Below the pieces are notes generated by a model. The model saw only the letters and a program-made list of their open reading frames with translations, was not told the origin of the DNA and did not search any database. Shown here one piece after another: positions 8,018 through 15,938 of a stretch of DNA of 64,000 nucleotides (within the stretch, counting starts at the first letter, position 1; every line of letters begins with the position of its first letter). The stretch is taken from the NCBI GenBank assembly GCA_021228405.1, contig JAJQRF010000014.1, positions 58,403-122,402 on the forward strand, read 5' to 3'. The translations under genes were made by a program, and so were the position numbers. The stretch comes from Pyrinomonadaceae bacterium (GTDB lineage Bacteria; Acidobacteriota; Blastocatellia; Pyrinomonadales; Pyrinomonadaceae).

Positions 8018-8494
8018 TTAATATTCCGTTTTATCGCTTTTGTTTGCCCAGTTTTCAAAAACCTTCAAGCCTTCTTCGCGCAGGAAACTGAGGGTTTTAA
8101 TATGTCTTTCCTCAATCGGGCGTTCGATTTCCTCGTAGATGAATTGATCGTCAAAATCGATCTTTGCCGCGTCCGATTTGTTGCAGGCGTAAAAAATCCG
8201 GTCGGGACGCGCCCAATAGATCGCGCCCAGACACATCGGGCAGGGTTCGCAGGAAGTGTAGATGACGCAACCGTCGAGCTGGAAGGTTTGCAGGTTTTTG
8301 CAAGCGTTGCGAATCGCAACCATTTCGGCGTGAGCGGTCGGGTCGTTGGTCGAAGTTACTTTATTATTGCCTTCGCCGACGATCTCGCCGTTTCTGACGA
8401 TCACACAGCCGAAAGGTCCGCCGTCGTTGTTATCAATCCCTTTTTGCGCCAGTTCGATCGCGCGGCGCATAAATTTTTCGTCTTGTCCGGTCAT
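8018..8494 (-). CDS. guaD: Guanine deaminase (cytidine-deaminase fold)
   Basis: 158 residues. Zinc-dependent deaminase converting guanine to xanthine, the substrate of the nearby xanthine dehydrogenase. The zinc ligands and catalytic Glu are in TAHAEMVAIR and TSCEPCPMCLGAIYWA. What points to guanine deaminase of the Bacillus type rather than TadA is the C-terminal half: FDDQFIYEEIERPIEERHIK and the final tail FENWANKSDKTEY, which closes over the active site of the partner subunit in that family. TadA-like tRNA deaminase is the alternative. It is read leftward, 11 bp after the glutaminyl cyclase gene, and ends before array A. Confidence 0.86.
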   Translation of the reverse strand: MTGQDEKFMRRAIELAQKGIDNNDGGPFGCVIVRNGEIVGEGNNKVTSTNDPTAHAEMVAIRNACKNLQTFQLDGCVIYTSCEPCPMCLGAIYWARPDRIFYACNKSDAAKIDFDDQFIYEEIERPIEERHIKTLSFLREEGLKVFENWANKSDKTEY

Positions 8495-8505
8495 TGAAAA
8501 TCTTT

Positions 8506-9381
8506 TTACTGCTTCGGTTTTACCTTTATTTCAAACAATTTCTTCCATCTCTTTCCGGTCACGAAAAGACGGTCTGAGGCTTCGTCGTAGGCGATGCCGT
8601 TGAGGGTGTTTTCGCTTTCGCGGTTTACGTCGTCGGGCGAAATACTGCTGAGATCGATCCAGCCGAGAAGTTTTCCGCTGTTCGCATCGATCCGGGCGAT
8701 GTAATTCGGTTTGCCGAGAACCTCCGGAGATTCCGAATGCCAGATATTTGCCCAGATTTCGCCTTTGATGAATTCGAGTTCGTTCAGATTCATCAGCGGT
8801 TTGCCGTTTTCCTGAAAGACGCTGATCGTGCGGACGGTTTGGAAATTTTCGGGATTGACGTAGCGGATAACGTGCGTGCCGTCGCTCATAATCAGATTCG
8901 TGCCGTCGTGCGTCAAGCCCCAGCCTTCGCCCGCATAATTAAGCTGTTTCAGCAATTTAAAGTCTTTATCATAGACAAAAGCCGTCTTTTCCTGCCACGT
9001 GATCTGATAAAATTTGTCGCCGAAAAACGTCATTCCCTCGGCAAAATATTCTTCCGGGACATCATATTTCTGCAAAACTTTTCCCGTGTTCAATTCGACC
9101 TTACGAATCGTCGATTCGCCTTCCTGCCCGGTGCTTTCATACAGAAAACCGTCGCGGAAGATCAGCCCTTGCGTAAAAGCCTTGCTGTCGTGCGGGTATG
9201 ATTTGACGATCTCATAGGTATAGACAGGCACGGGTTCGTTGGTTTTGACGGTTGTTGTATTGACCGCATTCGTATTTGATCTGTTCACGGTGTTGATACT
9301 CACGTTCGTATTCGGTTTATTGGGCGCGGTTTCGCAAGCCGCTAACGCAAAAATGCAAATAAATAAAAGATAAAAGCGCAT
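8506..9381 (-). CDS. Glutaminyl-peptide cyclotransferase (plant/bacterial type), lipoprotein
   Basis: 291 residues. A lipoprotein signal with LAAC ends at Cys16, followed by a Ser/Thr/Asn-rich linker to about residue 50. The rest is a five-bladed propeller typical of the papaya-type glutamine cyclotransferase family, which turns N-terminal Gln into pyroglutamate: YPHDSKAFTQGLIF, LYESTGQEGESTIRKV, YFAEGMTFF, NELEFIKGEIWANIW and ENTLNGIAYD are visible. It probably acts on exported proteins at the outer or inner membrane. The ATG has a tandem-repeat hairpin directly upstream (9383-9456) and no clear ribosome site. Confidence 0.88.
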   Translation of the reverse strand: MRFYLLFICIFALAACETAPNKPNTNVSINTVNRSNTNAVNTTTVKTNEPVPVYTYEIVKSYPHDSKAFTQGLIFRDGFLYESTGQEGESTIRKVELNTGKVLQKYDVPEEYFAEGMTFFGDKFYQITWQEKTAFVYDKDFKLLKQLNYAGEGWGLTHDGTNLIMSDGTHVIRYVNPENFQTVRTISVFQENGKPLMNLNELEFIKGEIWANIWHSESPEVLGKPNYIARIDANSGKLLGWIDLSSISPDDVNRESENTLNGIAYDEASDRLFVTGKRWKKLFEIKVKPKQ

Positions 9382-9382
9382 A

Positions 9383-9456
9383 TTTTTCAGTTATCAGTTA
9401 TCAATTATCAGTTATCGGTTGCCGATTATATAGGCGTTTTTTGATAACTGATAATT
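9383..9456. repeat. TTATCAG-type short tandem repeat hairpin upstream of the glutaminyl cyclase gene
   Basis: CAGTTATCAGTTATCAATTATC units (9389-9418) are followed about 20 bp later by GATAACTGATAA, which pairs back to them. The left edge is 7 bp from the start codon of the glutaminyl cyclase gene. Confidence 0.75.
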
Positions 9457-9458
9457 TT

Positions 9459-10781
9459 TTACTGTTTCAAAGCTCGTTCAATTGCTTCACGAAATCCGTC
9501 GGCGGAAAGACGGCGGACTTTGGCACCGTTGACAAAAACGGTCGGCGTTGACGAGATGCCGTAACTATTGCCGTCTTCGATGTCTTTACGAATTTCCGAC
9601 GCGGCTTTTTCGTCGCTCAAGTCTATCTCAAATTTTTGTAAATTCAAACCTAACTCCGTCGCATATTTTTTCAGCGAAGCCGTGTCGAGCGCGTTTTGTC
9701 TGCCGTATAAAATCTCTGTGTATTCAAAAAATTTGCCCTGTTTATTGGCGGCGTTGGCGGCAAGCGCGGCTTGAAACGAATCTTTGTGCATCGGGAGCGG
9801 AAAATCGCGCACGACGAAACGAATCTTCGCGCCGTATTCGGCAATGACTTTTTTCAAAACGGGATGCGTCGCGGCGCAGGCGGGACATTGAAAATCCGAG
9901 AACATTACGATCGTGACAGGCGCGGTCGCGCTTCCTTTCGACGGGTCGTCGTCAACCGAAATGTTCTGCACGACGGGCGCGGGTTCCTTCAGCGCGAAAT
10001 TTACCTTGTATTTCGTAAAAAGCGTTTTCATCAACGCACTTTGCAGGGCGAAACGTTCTTCGTCCGAATAATCGCGCATTTTGTTCGTGATCTCCTGCGC
10101 CAGCAGTTCGCCCGCATCGATATTGCGGGCTTTTGCTTCGGCTATTACAAGGTCGCTGTAGATCGTTTCTTCAAGGCTTTCCCTGACCGCATCGAAAATA
10201 TCCGCACGAAATTCGTAAAGCGCGAACTTCTGTTTTTCTTCAAATTCCTGCGCCGGGATGGTTTTCGTGCCGATCGTCGCCAAAACTTCCAAAGTTTTCA
10301 GATCAGGCGCATTCACGTCTTTGCCGAACGTGACCTTATATTTCGTTTTCAGCGAATCGACCAGAGTCTGCAAGGCTTTTTGTTCGGGTTCGCGGTTCAG
10401 AAAGGCGACGATCTGCGGCTTTACTTCGGCGAGGGTTTTCTCGCCGAAAACACTACGGTTTGCTTCATAAACGGCTTGGATTTGAGCGTTCGACGGCGCG
10501 GGAATTTTGGCTTTCGCTTCTTCGACGACCTTTTCGACCGGAACGTTTCGCGCCTTTGCGTCGGCTTCAAAAAGCGCATCCGCGACCATTTGCGAGAGCA
10601 GATTCGTGCGCACTTCGGCAATCGTTTTCGATTGATTTTCCCAAACCTGTCGGGCTTCGGGCGAAAGGTCTTTAGCGGTATAGTTTTTTCCGTTTGCCGT
10701 TGCCAGAACCTCGTCGGGCTTTTGGGCGAAAAGCGTCAATGACACCAGAAGGACACAAAAAAGCGTTGTAATAATTTTCAT
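9459..10781 (-). CDS. SurA-like N-terminus fused to DsbA-like thioredoxin domain
   Basis: 440 residues from the ATG at 10781, which begins a clear signal peptide (MKIITTLFCVLLVSLTLFAQ); the reading frame is open further upstream but overlaps the preceding gene. Residues 20-270 are helical and resemble the chaperone part of SurA/peptidyl-prolyl isomerase proteins (KPDEVLATANGKNYTAKDL). Residues 275-440 form a DsbA-like oxidoreductase with FSDFQCPAC (C299 and C302) and the cis-proline segment SSTPTVFVNG. This is a periplasmic protein that probably makes or repairs disulfides in clients held by its helical part. It is 13 bp downstream of the cobalamin-binding-type gene, suggesting one transcript. 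Confidence 0.85.
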   Translation of the reverse strand: MKIITTLFCVLLVSLTLFAQKPDEVLATANGKNYTAKDLSPEARQVWENQSKTIAEVRTNLLSQMVADALFEADAKARNVPVEKVVEEAKAKIPAPSNAQIQAVYEANRSVFGEKTLAEVKPQIVAFLNREPEQKALQTLVDSLKTKYKVTFGKDVNAPDLKTLEVLATIGTKTIPAQEFEEKQKFALYEFRADIFDAVRESLEETIYSDLVIAEAKARNIDAGELLAQEITNKMRDYSDEERFALQSALMKTLFTKYKVNFALKEPAPVVQNISVDDDPSKGSATAPVTIVMFSDFQCPACAATHPVLKKVIAEYGAKIRFVVRDFPLPMHKDSFQAALAANAANKQGKFFEYTEILYGRQNALDTASLKKYATELGLNLQKFEIDLSDEKAASEIRKDIEDGNSYGISSTPTVFVNGAKVRRLSADGFREAIERALKQ

Positions 10782-10794
10782 AACACAATAGAAA

Positions 10795-11748
10795 TCAATC
10801 GGCGAAATGCAACAGATCGTCCGAAACCCTGACGGCTTCCGTTTCGGTCGGTGCGCCGAAAATGTCGGAATGAAATATTTTCGCCAAAATTTCCGCGCCG
10901 TCAACCACGCGCGGCGCAGGACGCGAAAAATAACTCGTCGCATCCAAAGCCCAGACTTCGCCGTTTTTAACCGCGGGAAGCTCGCGCCAATTTGACGGGA
11001 AACGCGTATTTTCGAGCTGGCGCAAAATGTCGTTCGTATAATAGCCGCACGGGATCAATACCAAAACATCAGGCTTTGATTCGTAAATTTTCTCGTAAGT
11101 TGTCGTGACGCTTTTTTCCCCGGCTTTGCCCATCAGAGCGATTCCGCCCGCGATTTCGACTTGCTCGGGAACCCAATGTCCCGGCGCAAACGGCGGTTCG
11201 AGCCATTCCAACATAAAGCATTTTGGATTTCGGATTCTGGATTCTGGATTTGAAGCGTCTTTTAACTTTTGGCGGATATTATCTAACCGATTTTGCAAAT
11301 TTTCGACGACTTCGGCGGCTTTCTCCGTTCTGCCCGTCAATTCGCCGACAAGCTTGATGTTCTCAAAAATATCCGCGATCGTATTCGGTTCGAGCGAAAC
11401 GACTTTCGCATCGGCAACATACATTTTCGCCGCTTTTTGCACGATCTTATATGAAACGGCGCAAACGTCGCAGAGTTCCTGTGTCAGGATCAGGTCGGGA
11501 TTTAATTCCTGCAATAGATCAGTGTTCAGATCGTAGATCGAACCGTGCCCGTCGAGCTGTGAACGAACGGCGTGATCGATTTCCTTACTCGACATCGTTT
11601 CGTGCGAAATACGGCTTGCCGTCAGATGCGGTTTTCCTTTTATTCCAGGCGGAAAATCGCATTCGTGCGTGATGCCGACAAGTTCGTTTTCCAAACCCAA
11701 AGCACATAAAATTTCGGTCGTTGAAGGCAGAAGCGATGCGATTTTCAT
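10795..11748 (-). CDS. Cobalamin/iron-siderophore-type periplasmic binding protein fold (BtuF-like), no signal peptide
   Basis: 317 residues if started at MKIASLLPSTTEIL (ATG 11748); nine more codons are possible. Features are the BtuF-type start IASLLPSTTEILCALGLENELVGITHECDFP, ILTQELCDVCAVS, and APGHWVPEQVEIAGG. The protein lacks a signal peptide, as do many proteins of this COG0614 branch, which occur apart from ABC transporters; function is therefore uncertain, and cobalamin or a corrinoid is the best guess. Residues around SNPESRIRNPK are encoded by a short tandem repeat tract (11221-11261), again in a loop between conserved blocks. No transporter genes are adjacent. Confidence 0.78.
   Translation of the reverse strand: MKIASLLPSTTEILCALGLENELVGITHECDFPPGIKGKPHLTASRISHETMSSKEIDHAVRSQLDGHGSIYDLNTDLLQELNPDLILTQELCDVCAVSYKIVQKAAKMYVADAKVVSLEPNTIADIFENIKLVGELTGRTEKAAEVVENLQNRLDNIRQKLKDASNPESRIRNPKCFMLEWLEPPFAPGHWVPEQVEIAGGIALMGKAGEKSVTTTYEKIYESKPDVLVLIPCGYYTNDILRQLENTRFPSNWRELPAVKNGEVWALDATSYFSRPAPRVVDGAEILAKIFHSDIFGAPTETEAVRVSDDLLHFAD
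11221..11261. repeat. GGATTCTGGATTT-type short tandem repeat inside the BtuF-like gene
   Basis: TTTTGGATTTCGGATTCTGG and following units lie in frame in the coding sequence and code for the loop SNPESRIRNPK. Confidence 0.7.
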
Positions 11749-11870
11749 AATAATTTGCCCGTCAAAGATTATCACACCGAAGCGTGCAATAAAAAAATGT
11801 TCGGGCGGGCTTTTCTGTGGTTTGGCGTTTTATTTTGCTAAAATCGAAAACGGAGGTTTTTTTTATTAAA

Positions 11871-12227
11871 ATGTCTGATCTACGTTTTACGGGCACGGTC
11901 GATCATTTAGCGGTCAACTGTGAAAATTTACAGGAATCGGTTGCGGAATATCAAAAACTCGGCTTTACGGTCGAAAGTCTTTATGAAGATTGGGCGATGC
12001 TGCGCGATGCGAATGGTTTCGGGATCGCGCTTTTGCCGCCCGATTCAAAACATCCCGAACATATCGGTTTGAGAGTGGAAACAATGGCTGAACTCGAAGC
12101 CGCCGCCGCGAAAGAAGGTCGCCCGATCAAGCCGCACCGCGACGGAACTTTTTCGTTTTACACGAAAGGTGTGGGCAAGGGAAATGTCGTCGAATTGGTT
12201 TATTATCCTGAAAACTACGGGAAATAA
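11871..12227 (+). CDS. VOC superfamily (glyoxalase/bleomycin-resistance fold) protein
   Basis: 118 residues from the ATG at 11871, preceded by GGAGG at about 11851; a longer upstream frame is unlikely. The bab-bb vicinal-oxygen-chelate fold is indicated by TGTVDHLAVNCENLQESVAEYQKLGF, LPPDSKHPEHIGLRVE and NVVELVYYPENYGK, which place His12, a second His and Glu in usual metal positions. Substrate is not evident. It is divergent from the BtuF-like gene and followed by a strong terminator hairpin (12256-12294). Confidence 0.8.
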   Translation: MSDLRFTGTVDHLAVNCENLQESVAEYQKLGFTVESLYEDWAMLRDANGFGIALLPPDSKHPEHIGLRVETMAELEAAAAKEGRPIKPHRDGTFSFYTKGVGKGNVVELVYYPENYGK

Positions 12228-12255
12228 TATTTTAAGAAAAAGTCGAAAAACAACG

Positions 12256-12294
12256 AAACGGGAACTTTTTCGCCGATTGGTTCCCGTTTTTTTT
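12256..12294. terminator. Rho-independent terminator of the VOC gene
   Basis: AAACGGGAAC (12256-12265) pairs with GTTCCCGTTT (12280-12289), followed by a run of eight T. Confidence 0.88.
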
Positions 12295-12311
12295 AGATTT
12301 TAAGCCGATCT

Positions 12312-12767
12312 TTAAAAAATTCTGTTCACGCCCGGAGTCGGATATGCAAAAGATTGCGCGGTTGTAAAAAATTCGTCGCTTGTCGGTTCGGTTTTAGTTT
12401 TTTCAAGTTCGTCGCGCGACAAGGTTCCGCACAGTCTGCCGTTTTCATCGACAATAAAAACGCGGCTCGCCTTTTTGATCTTCATCAGATTAAGACAATC
12501 GTCGAGATCGGAAGATTCCGGCATTTTAACGATGTTCGTGTTCATCGCGTTAGCGGCGGACATATCGCGCGGATTGCGACCTCTGCCTAAAATCTGGTAA
12601 CAAATGTCGTGTTCGGTGACGACCCCGATCGGGATGCCGTGCGCGCGGCTTTCAACGACCGTGACATAATCGCAATCATTTTGCGACATCAGTTCATAAA
12701 CTTTTGTTAAAGACGTTTCTTCCGTGCAAAAGACGGAATTATTATTCATAATTTCCTTGATGAACAT
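12312..12767 (-). CDS. Two-CBS-domain protein
   Basis: 151 residues from MFIKEIM (ATG 12767, with AAGGGGAAAATT upstream); a longer start at 12827 is possible. Two CBS motifs: about residues 5-65 (IMNNNSVFCTEETSLTKVYELM, YVTVVES, PIGVVTEHDICYQIL) and 70-130 (MNTNIVKMPESSDLDDCLNLM, ASRVFIVDENGRLCGTLSRDEL). Stand-alone CBS pairs bind adenine nucleotides and regulate partner proteins. No partner is nearby. It converges with the VOC gene. Confidence 0.88.
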   Translation of the reverse strand: MFIKEIMNNNSVFCTEETSLTKVYELMSQNDCDYVTVVESRAHGIPIGVVTEHDICYQILGRGRNPRDMSAANAMNTNIVKMPESSDLDDCLNLMKIKKASRVFIVDENGRLCGTLSRDELEKTKTEPTSDEFFTTAQSFAYPTPGVNRIF

Positions 12768-13000
12768 AATTTTCCCCTTGTTAACTGTTTTCAATAACTC
12801 AAAAATACCTGCGTATGCTTTCAGCACACGAATTAATTAGTTGCTTGTTTCTGCCATCGTTTAAGCAATCGGCATACCAGAAAGCAAGGCGATCGGGCAA
12901 ATGTTTAAGTGTAAAAACTTAGCTTATCCGGCAATAAAAATATATTATTTCGGCGGCAGAGCGTGAATTATTTCGATACTTTCCGGCGACAAATGAACTT

Positions 13001-13594
13001 ATGAAATTAGAACGCGAATTTTACCTGCGCGACGACACGATTCAGATCGCAAAAGACCTTCTCGGCAAGCTTCTGGTCGTCCCGACCGCCGCAAACGAGC
13101 GGGTTTCGGCAATGATCGTCGAAACCGAAGCTTACCTCGGCGCAATCGACAAAGCCGCGCATTCTTACGGCAATCGGCGCACGAAGCGCACCGAAACGAT
13201 GTTCGCGATCGGCGGAACCGTTTATATCTTTTTTATCTACGGAATGTATTTTCAATTCAATGTCGTGGTCGGTGAAAAAGATTCGCCGCACGCAATCCTG
13301 ATTCGTGCCGTCGAACCTGTCGAGAACTGCGAAATTATGCGTCAAAGGCGCGGAAAAATGCCCGAAAAGAATTTAACCTCAGGTCCCGGAAAACTCTGCA
13401 TCGCCTTAGGCATCGACAAAATTTTTAATAACGAAGATTTACTCGGCGAGAAGGTCTGGCTGGAAGATTACAAAACGCTTTCCGCCGGAGATATTTCCAG
13501 CGGAAGGCGCGTCGGAATAGATTATGCCGGAGAATTTGCGGAAAAACCGTGGCGGTTTTGGGTCAAGGACAATAAATTCGTAAGTCGCAAATAA
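13001..13594 (+). CDS. 3-methyladenine DNA glycosylase (AAG/MPG family)
   Basis: 197 residues, the usual family length. It removes alkylated purines and hypoxanthine from DNA as the first step of base excision repair. Visible are LAKDLLGKLLV-like IAKDLLGKLLVV (residues 17-28), the catalytic segment IVETEAYLGAIDKAAHSYGN with Glu acting as base and the following His/Tyr, YFIFIYGMY-like TVYIFFIYGMYFQFNVV, ILIRAVEP, and TSGPGKLCIALGI. It stands alone on the plus strand in front of a convergent response-regulator gene. Confidence 0.93.
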   Translation: MKLEREFYLRDDTIQIAKDLLGKLLVVPTAANERVSAMIVETEAYLGAIDKAAHSYGNRRTKRTETMFAIGGTVYIFFIYGMYFQFNVVVGEKDSPHAILIRAVEPVENCEIMRQRRGKMPEKNLTSGPGKLCIALGIDKIFNNEDLLGEKVWLEDYKTLSAGDISSGRRVGIDYAGEFAEKPWRFWVKDNKFVSRK

Positions 13595-13622
13595 GAGTTA
13601 ATCAAGAAATTTAAGCTTTACG

Positions 13623-13988
13623 CTAATGACCTAAATATTTGGTCAAAACGGGTTTCAACTCATCGAAATCGACCGGTTTATCGATCAATTGGTTGCATCC
13701 CGCCTTCATCGCCTCGTCATAATAAAGACTTCCGTAAGCCGTGATCGCGATGATCGGAAGTTTTTTACCCTGTTCAAATGCCCTGATCGCTTTTGTTGCA
13801 GTCAAACCGTCAACGCCCGGAAGAGAAATGTCCATCAAAATCAGATCGGGCATCATCGTTTTTGCCCGATTAACTGCCTCAACTCCATCTTTTGCTTCAA
13901 TTACCTGATAACCGTAAGCTTCAATCAAAAACTTCATAAAGTTTCTGGTATCTTCATAATCTTCTACAATAAGAACTCGTTTACTCAT
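13623..13988 (-). CDS. Single-domain response regulator (CheY-like)
   Basis: 121 residues, a lone receiver domain. The acidic pair (E9, D10), the phosphorylated D53 in LILMDISLPG, the switch Thr in IIAITAYGS and Lys in DKPVD are all present. It has no output domain, so it must act by binding another protein or by phosphotransfer. No histidine kinase is in the window. It is convergent with the glycosylase gene, and its upstream side faces the umuD region. Confidence 0.92.
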   Translation of the reverse strand: MSKRVLIVEDYEDTRNFMKFLIEAYGYQVIEAKDGVEAVNRAKTMMPDLILMDISLPGVDGLTATKAIRAFEQGKKLPIIAITAYGSLYYDEAMKAGCNQLIDKPVDFDELKPVLTKYLGH

Positions 13989-14110
13989 AAAACACCCTTG
14001 TTCGTAATATCTTTGTAAGACTTTCTATGTATGAAATCATACAAGAAGTCTTTCCGCAAATGACCTGCAAATACAATACCAAAGAAAAATTGATATGAAA
14101 AGATAAATGT

Positions 14111-14128
14111 TGTATCGTAGTTGATACA
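14111..14128. promoter_or_regulatory. Palindrome upstream of umuD, candidate operator
   Basis: TGTATC-6 bp-GATACA is a perfect inverted repeat about 45 bp ahead of the umuD start and close to a TATATA stretch at 14154-14159. Damage-inducible repressors (LexA types) use such sites, but this does not match a LexA box I can name. Confidence 0.4.
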
Positions 14129-14171
14129 TCGTTTCACGGCGCAAATCGTTTTGTATATATAAAAGACTTCT

Positions 14172-14603
14172 ATGGAATGTTCGGTAACTAAAATCTATCA
14201 GCCGCTACACGCGCGGAAACTGTTTCGTCCGCTCATCCTGAACCGTGTTGCCGCCGGATTTCCCGCGCCGGCAGACGACTACATCGAAGGACGGATCGAC
14301 CTTAACCGCGATCTGCTAAGACATCCGCTCGCAACATTTTACCTGCGCGTGACGGGGGATTCGATGGAACCTCTGATCCAATCGGGCGCGCTCGTCATCG
14401 TTGACAGGATGGCGGAAACCTGCGACAAAAATATCATCGTTGCACGGCTCGGCAACGAGCTTTGCATCAAACGTCTGCGCATCTTGGACAGCGGCGAGAT
14501 TCTGCTTTGTTCGGAAAATCCGAAATACCAGCCGATCATCATTCAGCTCGATGAAGATTTTGAAATCTGGGGAAAAGTTTTGCACGCAATTCATACGTTT
14601 TAG
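14172..14603 (+). CDS. umuD: UmuD-like self-cleaving S24 protease
   Basis: 143 residues. In the SOS response, UmuD cleaves itself when bound to RecA filament and the remainder serves translesion DNA polymerase V. The Ser/Lys dyad is S64 (VTGDSMEPLI) and K100 (LCIKRL); the cleavage site would be A28-G29 in RVAAGFPAPADDYIEG. Distances between the three sites match Escherichia coli UmuD. There is no DNA-binding N-terminal domain, which rules out LexA. No umuC or dinB-like gene is in the window, so the partner polymerase must be elsewhere, or the protein acts otherwise. Confidence 0.88.
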   Translation: MECSVTKIYQPLHARKLFRPLILNRVAAGFPAPADDYIEGRIDLNRDLLRHPLATFYLRVTGDSMEPLIQSGALVIVDRMAETCDKNIIVARLGNELCIKRLRILDSGEILLCSENPKYQPIIIQLDEDFEIWGKVLHAIHTF

Positions 14604-14750
14604 ACATTCATTCAGGCGAAAAATTAAAAATCTTGCCTTTGCCGAAAGAAAAAAGATAGACTGTTAAAAATCGAACGAACGAATTATTTGCGGATTTAAC
14701 TGAATTTAACTCGTTTTTGATTGTAAAATATACGGGCAAGGGGAAGGGAA

Positions 14751-15773
14751 ATGAGAATTAATTTAAAGCCGGTTGCGGTGCAGGTTGCCGTCGTTTTCGG
14801 TGCATCGAGCGGCATCGGAAGGCTGACGGCGTTGGAAATGGCAAAGCAGGGCGCGAAGGTCTGCGCGGCGGCGCGCGGTGTCGAAGGTTTACAGAGTTTA
14901 GTCCAGGAAATTGAGAATGCGGGCGGTGAGGCGTTTTATGTCGAAGCGGATGCGGCGGATTTCGGGCAGGTCAAAAACGTCGCCGAAAAATGTCACGAAC
15001 GCTACGGGCGCATCGACACCTGGGTTCATTCGGCGGGCGCGTTTCTTTTTGCGTCGGTCGAACAGAGCGACGCGGAAGAATATAAACGCGTCGTCGAAGT
15101 TAATCTGCTCGGGCAAATCTACGGCGCGAAAGCCGCTTTGCCTTACCTGAAGAAAAACGGCGGCGCGTTGATTCACGTTACGAGCGTCGAAGCCCGCCGA
15201 ACCGCGCCTTACCAGTCGGCTTACGGCGCGTCGAAACACGGAATTCACGGTTTTCTGCAGGTTTTGCGCGTCGAACTCGCGCACGACCGCATTCCCGTTT
15301 CCGTCACGGAAATTCTTCCGGCGGCGATAAACACGCCGATCTACGAAAAAGGACGCAACAAAATGCCTTTCAAAATGCGTCCCGTTCCGCCGATCTATCA
15401 TCCCAAAATCGTAACCGACGCGATTCTTTACGCCGCCGAAAATCCGGTTCGTGAAATGGTGGCGGGCGGGGCGGGCTTGGGCGTGGTTTACGCGGAAAGA
15501 TTTTCGCCGACGGTTGCCGATTATTTTTCCGAAACTATCGGTTTTATCGGTCAGGACGGCGGCGAGAAAAATTCTCCCGAACAGTTTCAGGACAATCTTT
15601 TTGAACCTGTCACAGGTTTCGACACGGTCGAAGGAAATTTTTCGGACGAACAATTTATGAGCGACCCTTACACGTTCATAAAAACGTCGCCGCGTGTGAA
15701 AAACTCTCTGCTGATCGGTGCGATCGGCGCGGTCGGCGGATTTCTGGCGTATAAATATTTGAAAAGAAAATAA
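14751..15773 (+). CDS. Short-chain dehydrogenase with C-terminal membrane anchor
   Basis: 340 residues. Rossmann cofactor motif GASSGIG (17-23) and catalytic S145, Y158 and K162 are present, so this is an active classical SDR, probably NADP-type. After the catalytic domain (to about 245) comes an extra 70 residues and a hydrophobic C-terminal helix (about 318-336) ending in KYLKRK, which likely tethers it to the inner membrane. Substrate is not evident. It is the first of four plus-strand genes reaching to 18636. Confidence 0.88.
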   Translation: MRINLKPVAVQVAVVFGASSGIGRLTALEMAKQGAKVCAAARGVEGLQSLVQEIENAGGEAFYVEADAADFGQVKNVAEKCHERYGRIDTWVHSAGAFLFASVEQSDAEEYKRVVEVNLLGQIYGAKAALPYLKKNGGALIHVTSVEARRTAPYQSAYGASKHGIHGFLQVLRVELAHDRIPVSVTEILPAAINTPIYEKGRNKMPFKMRPVPPIYHPKIVTDAILYAAENPVREMVAGGAGLGVVYAERFSPTVADYFSETIGFIGQDGGEKNSPEQFQDNLFEPVTGFDTVEGNFSDEQFMSDPYTFIKTSPRVKNSLLIGAIGAVGGFLAYKYLKRK

Positions 15774-15774
15774 G

Positions 15775-15922
15775 ACATTTGCCCGCGAAACACACGAAGG
15801 GAACGAAAAGGTAATTGTTAATGGTAAATGGTTAATGGTTAATTGAAAGACAAACAATTAAGGACGAACGATTACTCTTTTATCAAACTTTCGTCTTTTT
15901 CGTTTCTTTCGCAGGCAAATAA
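15775..15922. repeat. Composite palindromic element (GCCCGCGAAACACACGAA arms, GTTAATGG core)
   Basis: The left arm (15775-15811, TTTGCCCGCGAAACACACGA) and right arm (about 15886-15922, TTTCGTTTCTTTCGCAGGCA) are imperfect inverted copies. Between them lies TTAATGGTAAATGGTTAATG (15812-15845). Same architecture as 43957-44098. The right arm ends 17 bp before the start of the next gene. Confidence 0.8.
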
Positions 15923-15938
15923 AAAACAAGGCGGGAAA

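Noticed and set aside
9771..10742. 323-codon frame opposite the SurA/DsbA-like gene
   Set aside because: Antisense shadow: the minus-strand product has a signal peptide and catalytic CPAC motif; the plus-strand product is Arg/Phe-rich with no recognisable pattern.
14898..15857. 319-codon frame opposite the SDR gene
   Set aside because: Shadow frame; the plus strand has complete SDR catalytic residues.
15843..15938. Upstream start for the VKOR-like protein
   Set aside because: It would encode the right arm of a palindromic element; the ATG at 15939 is better placed.
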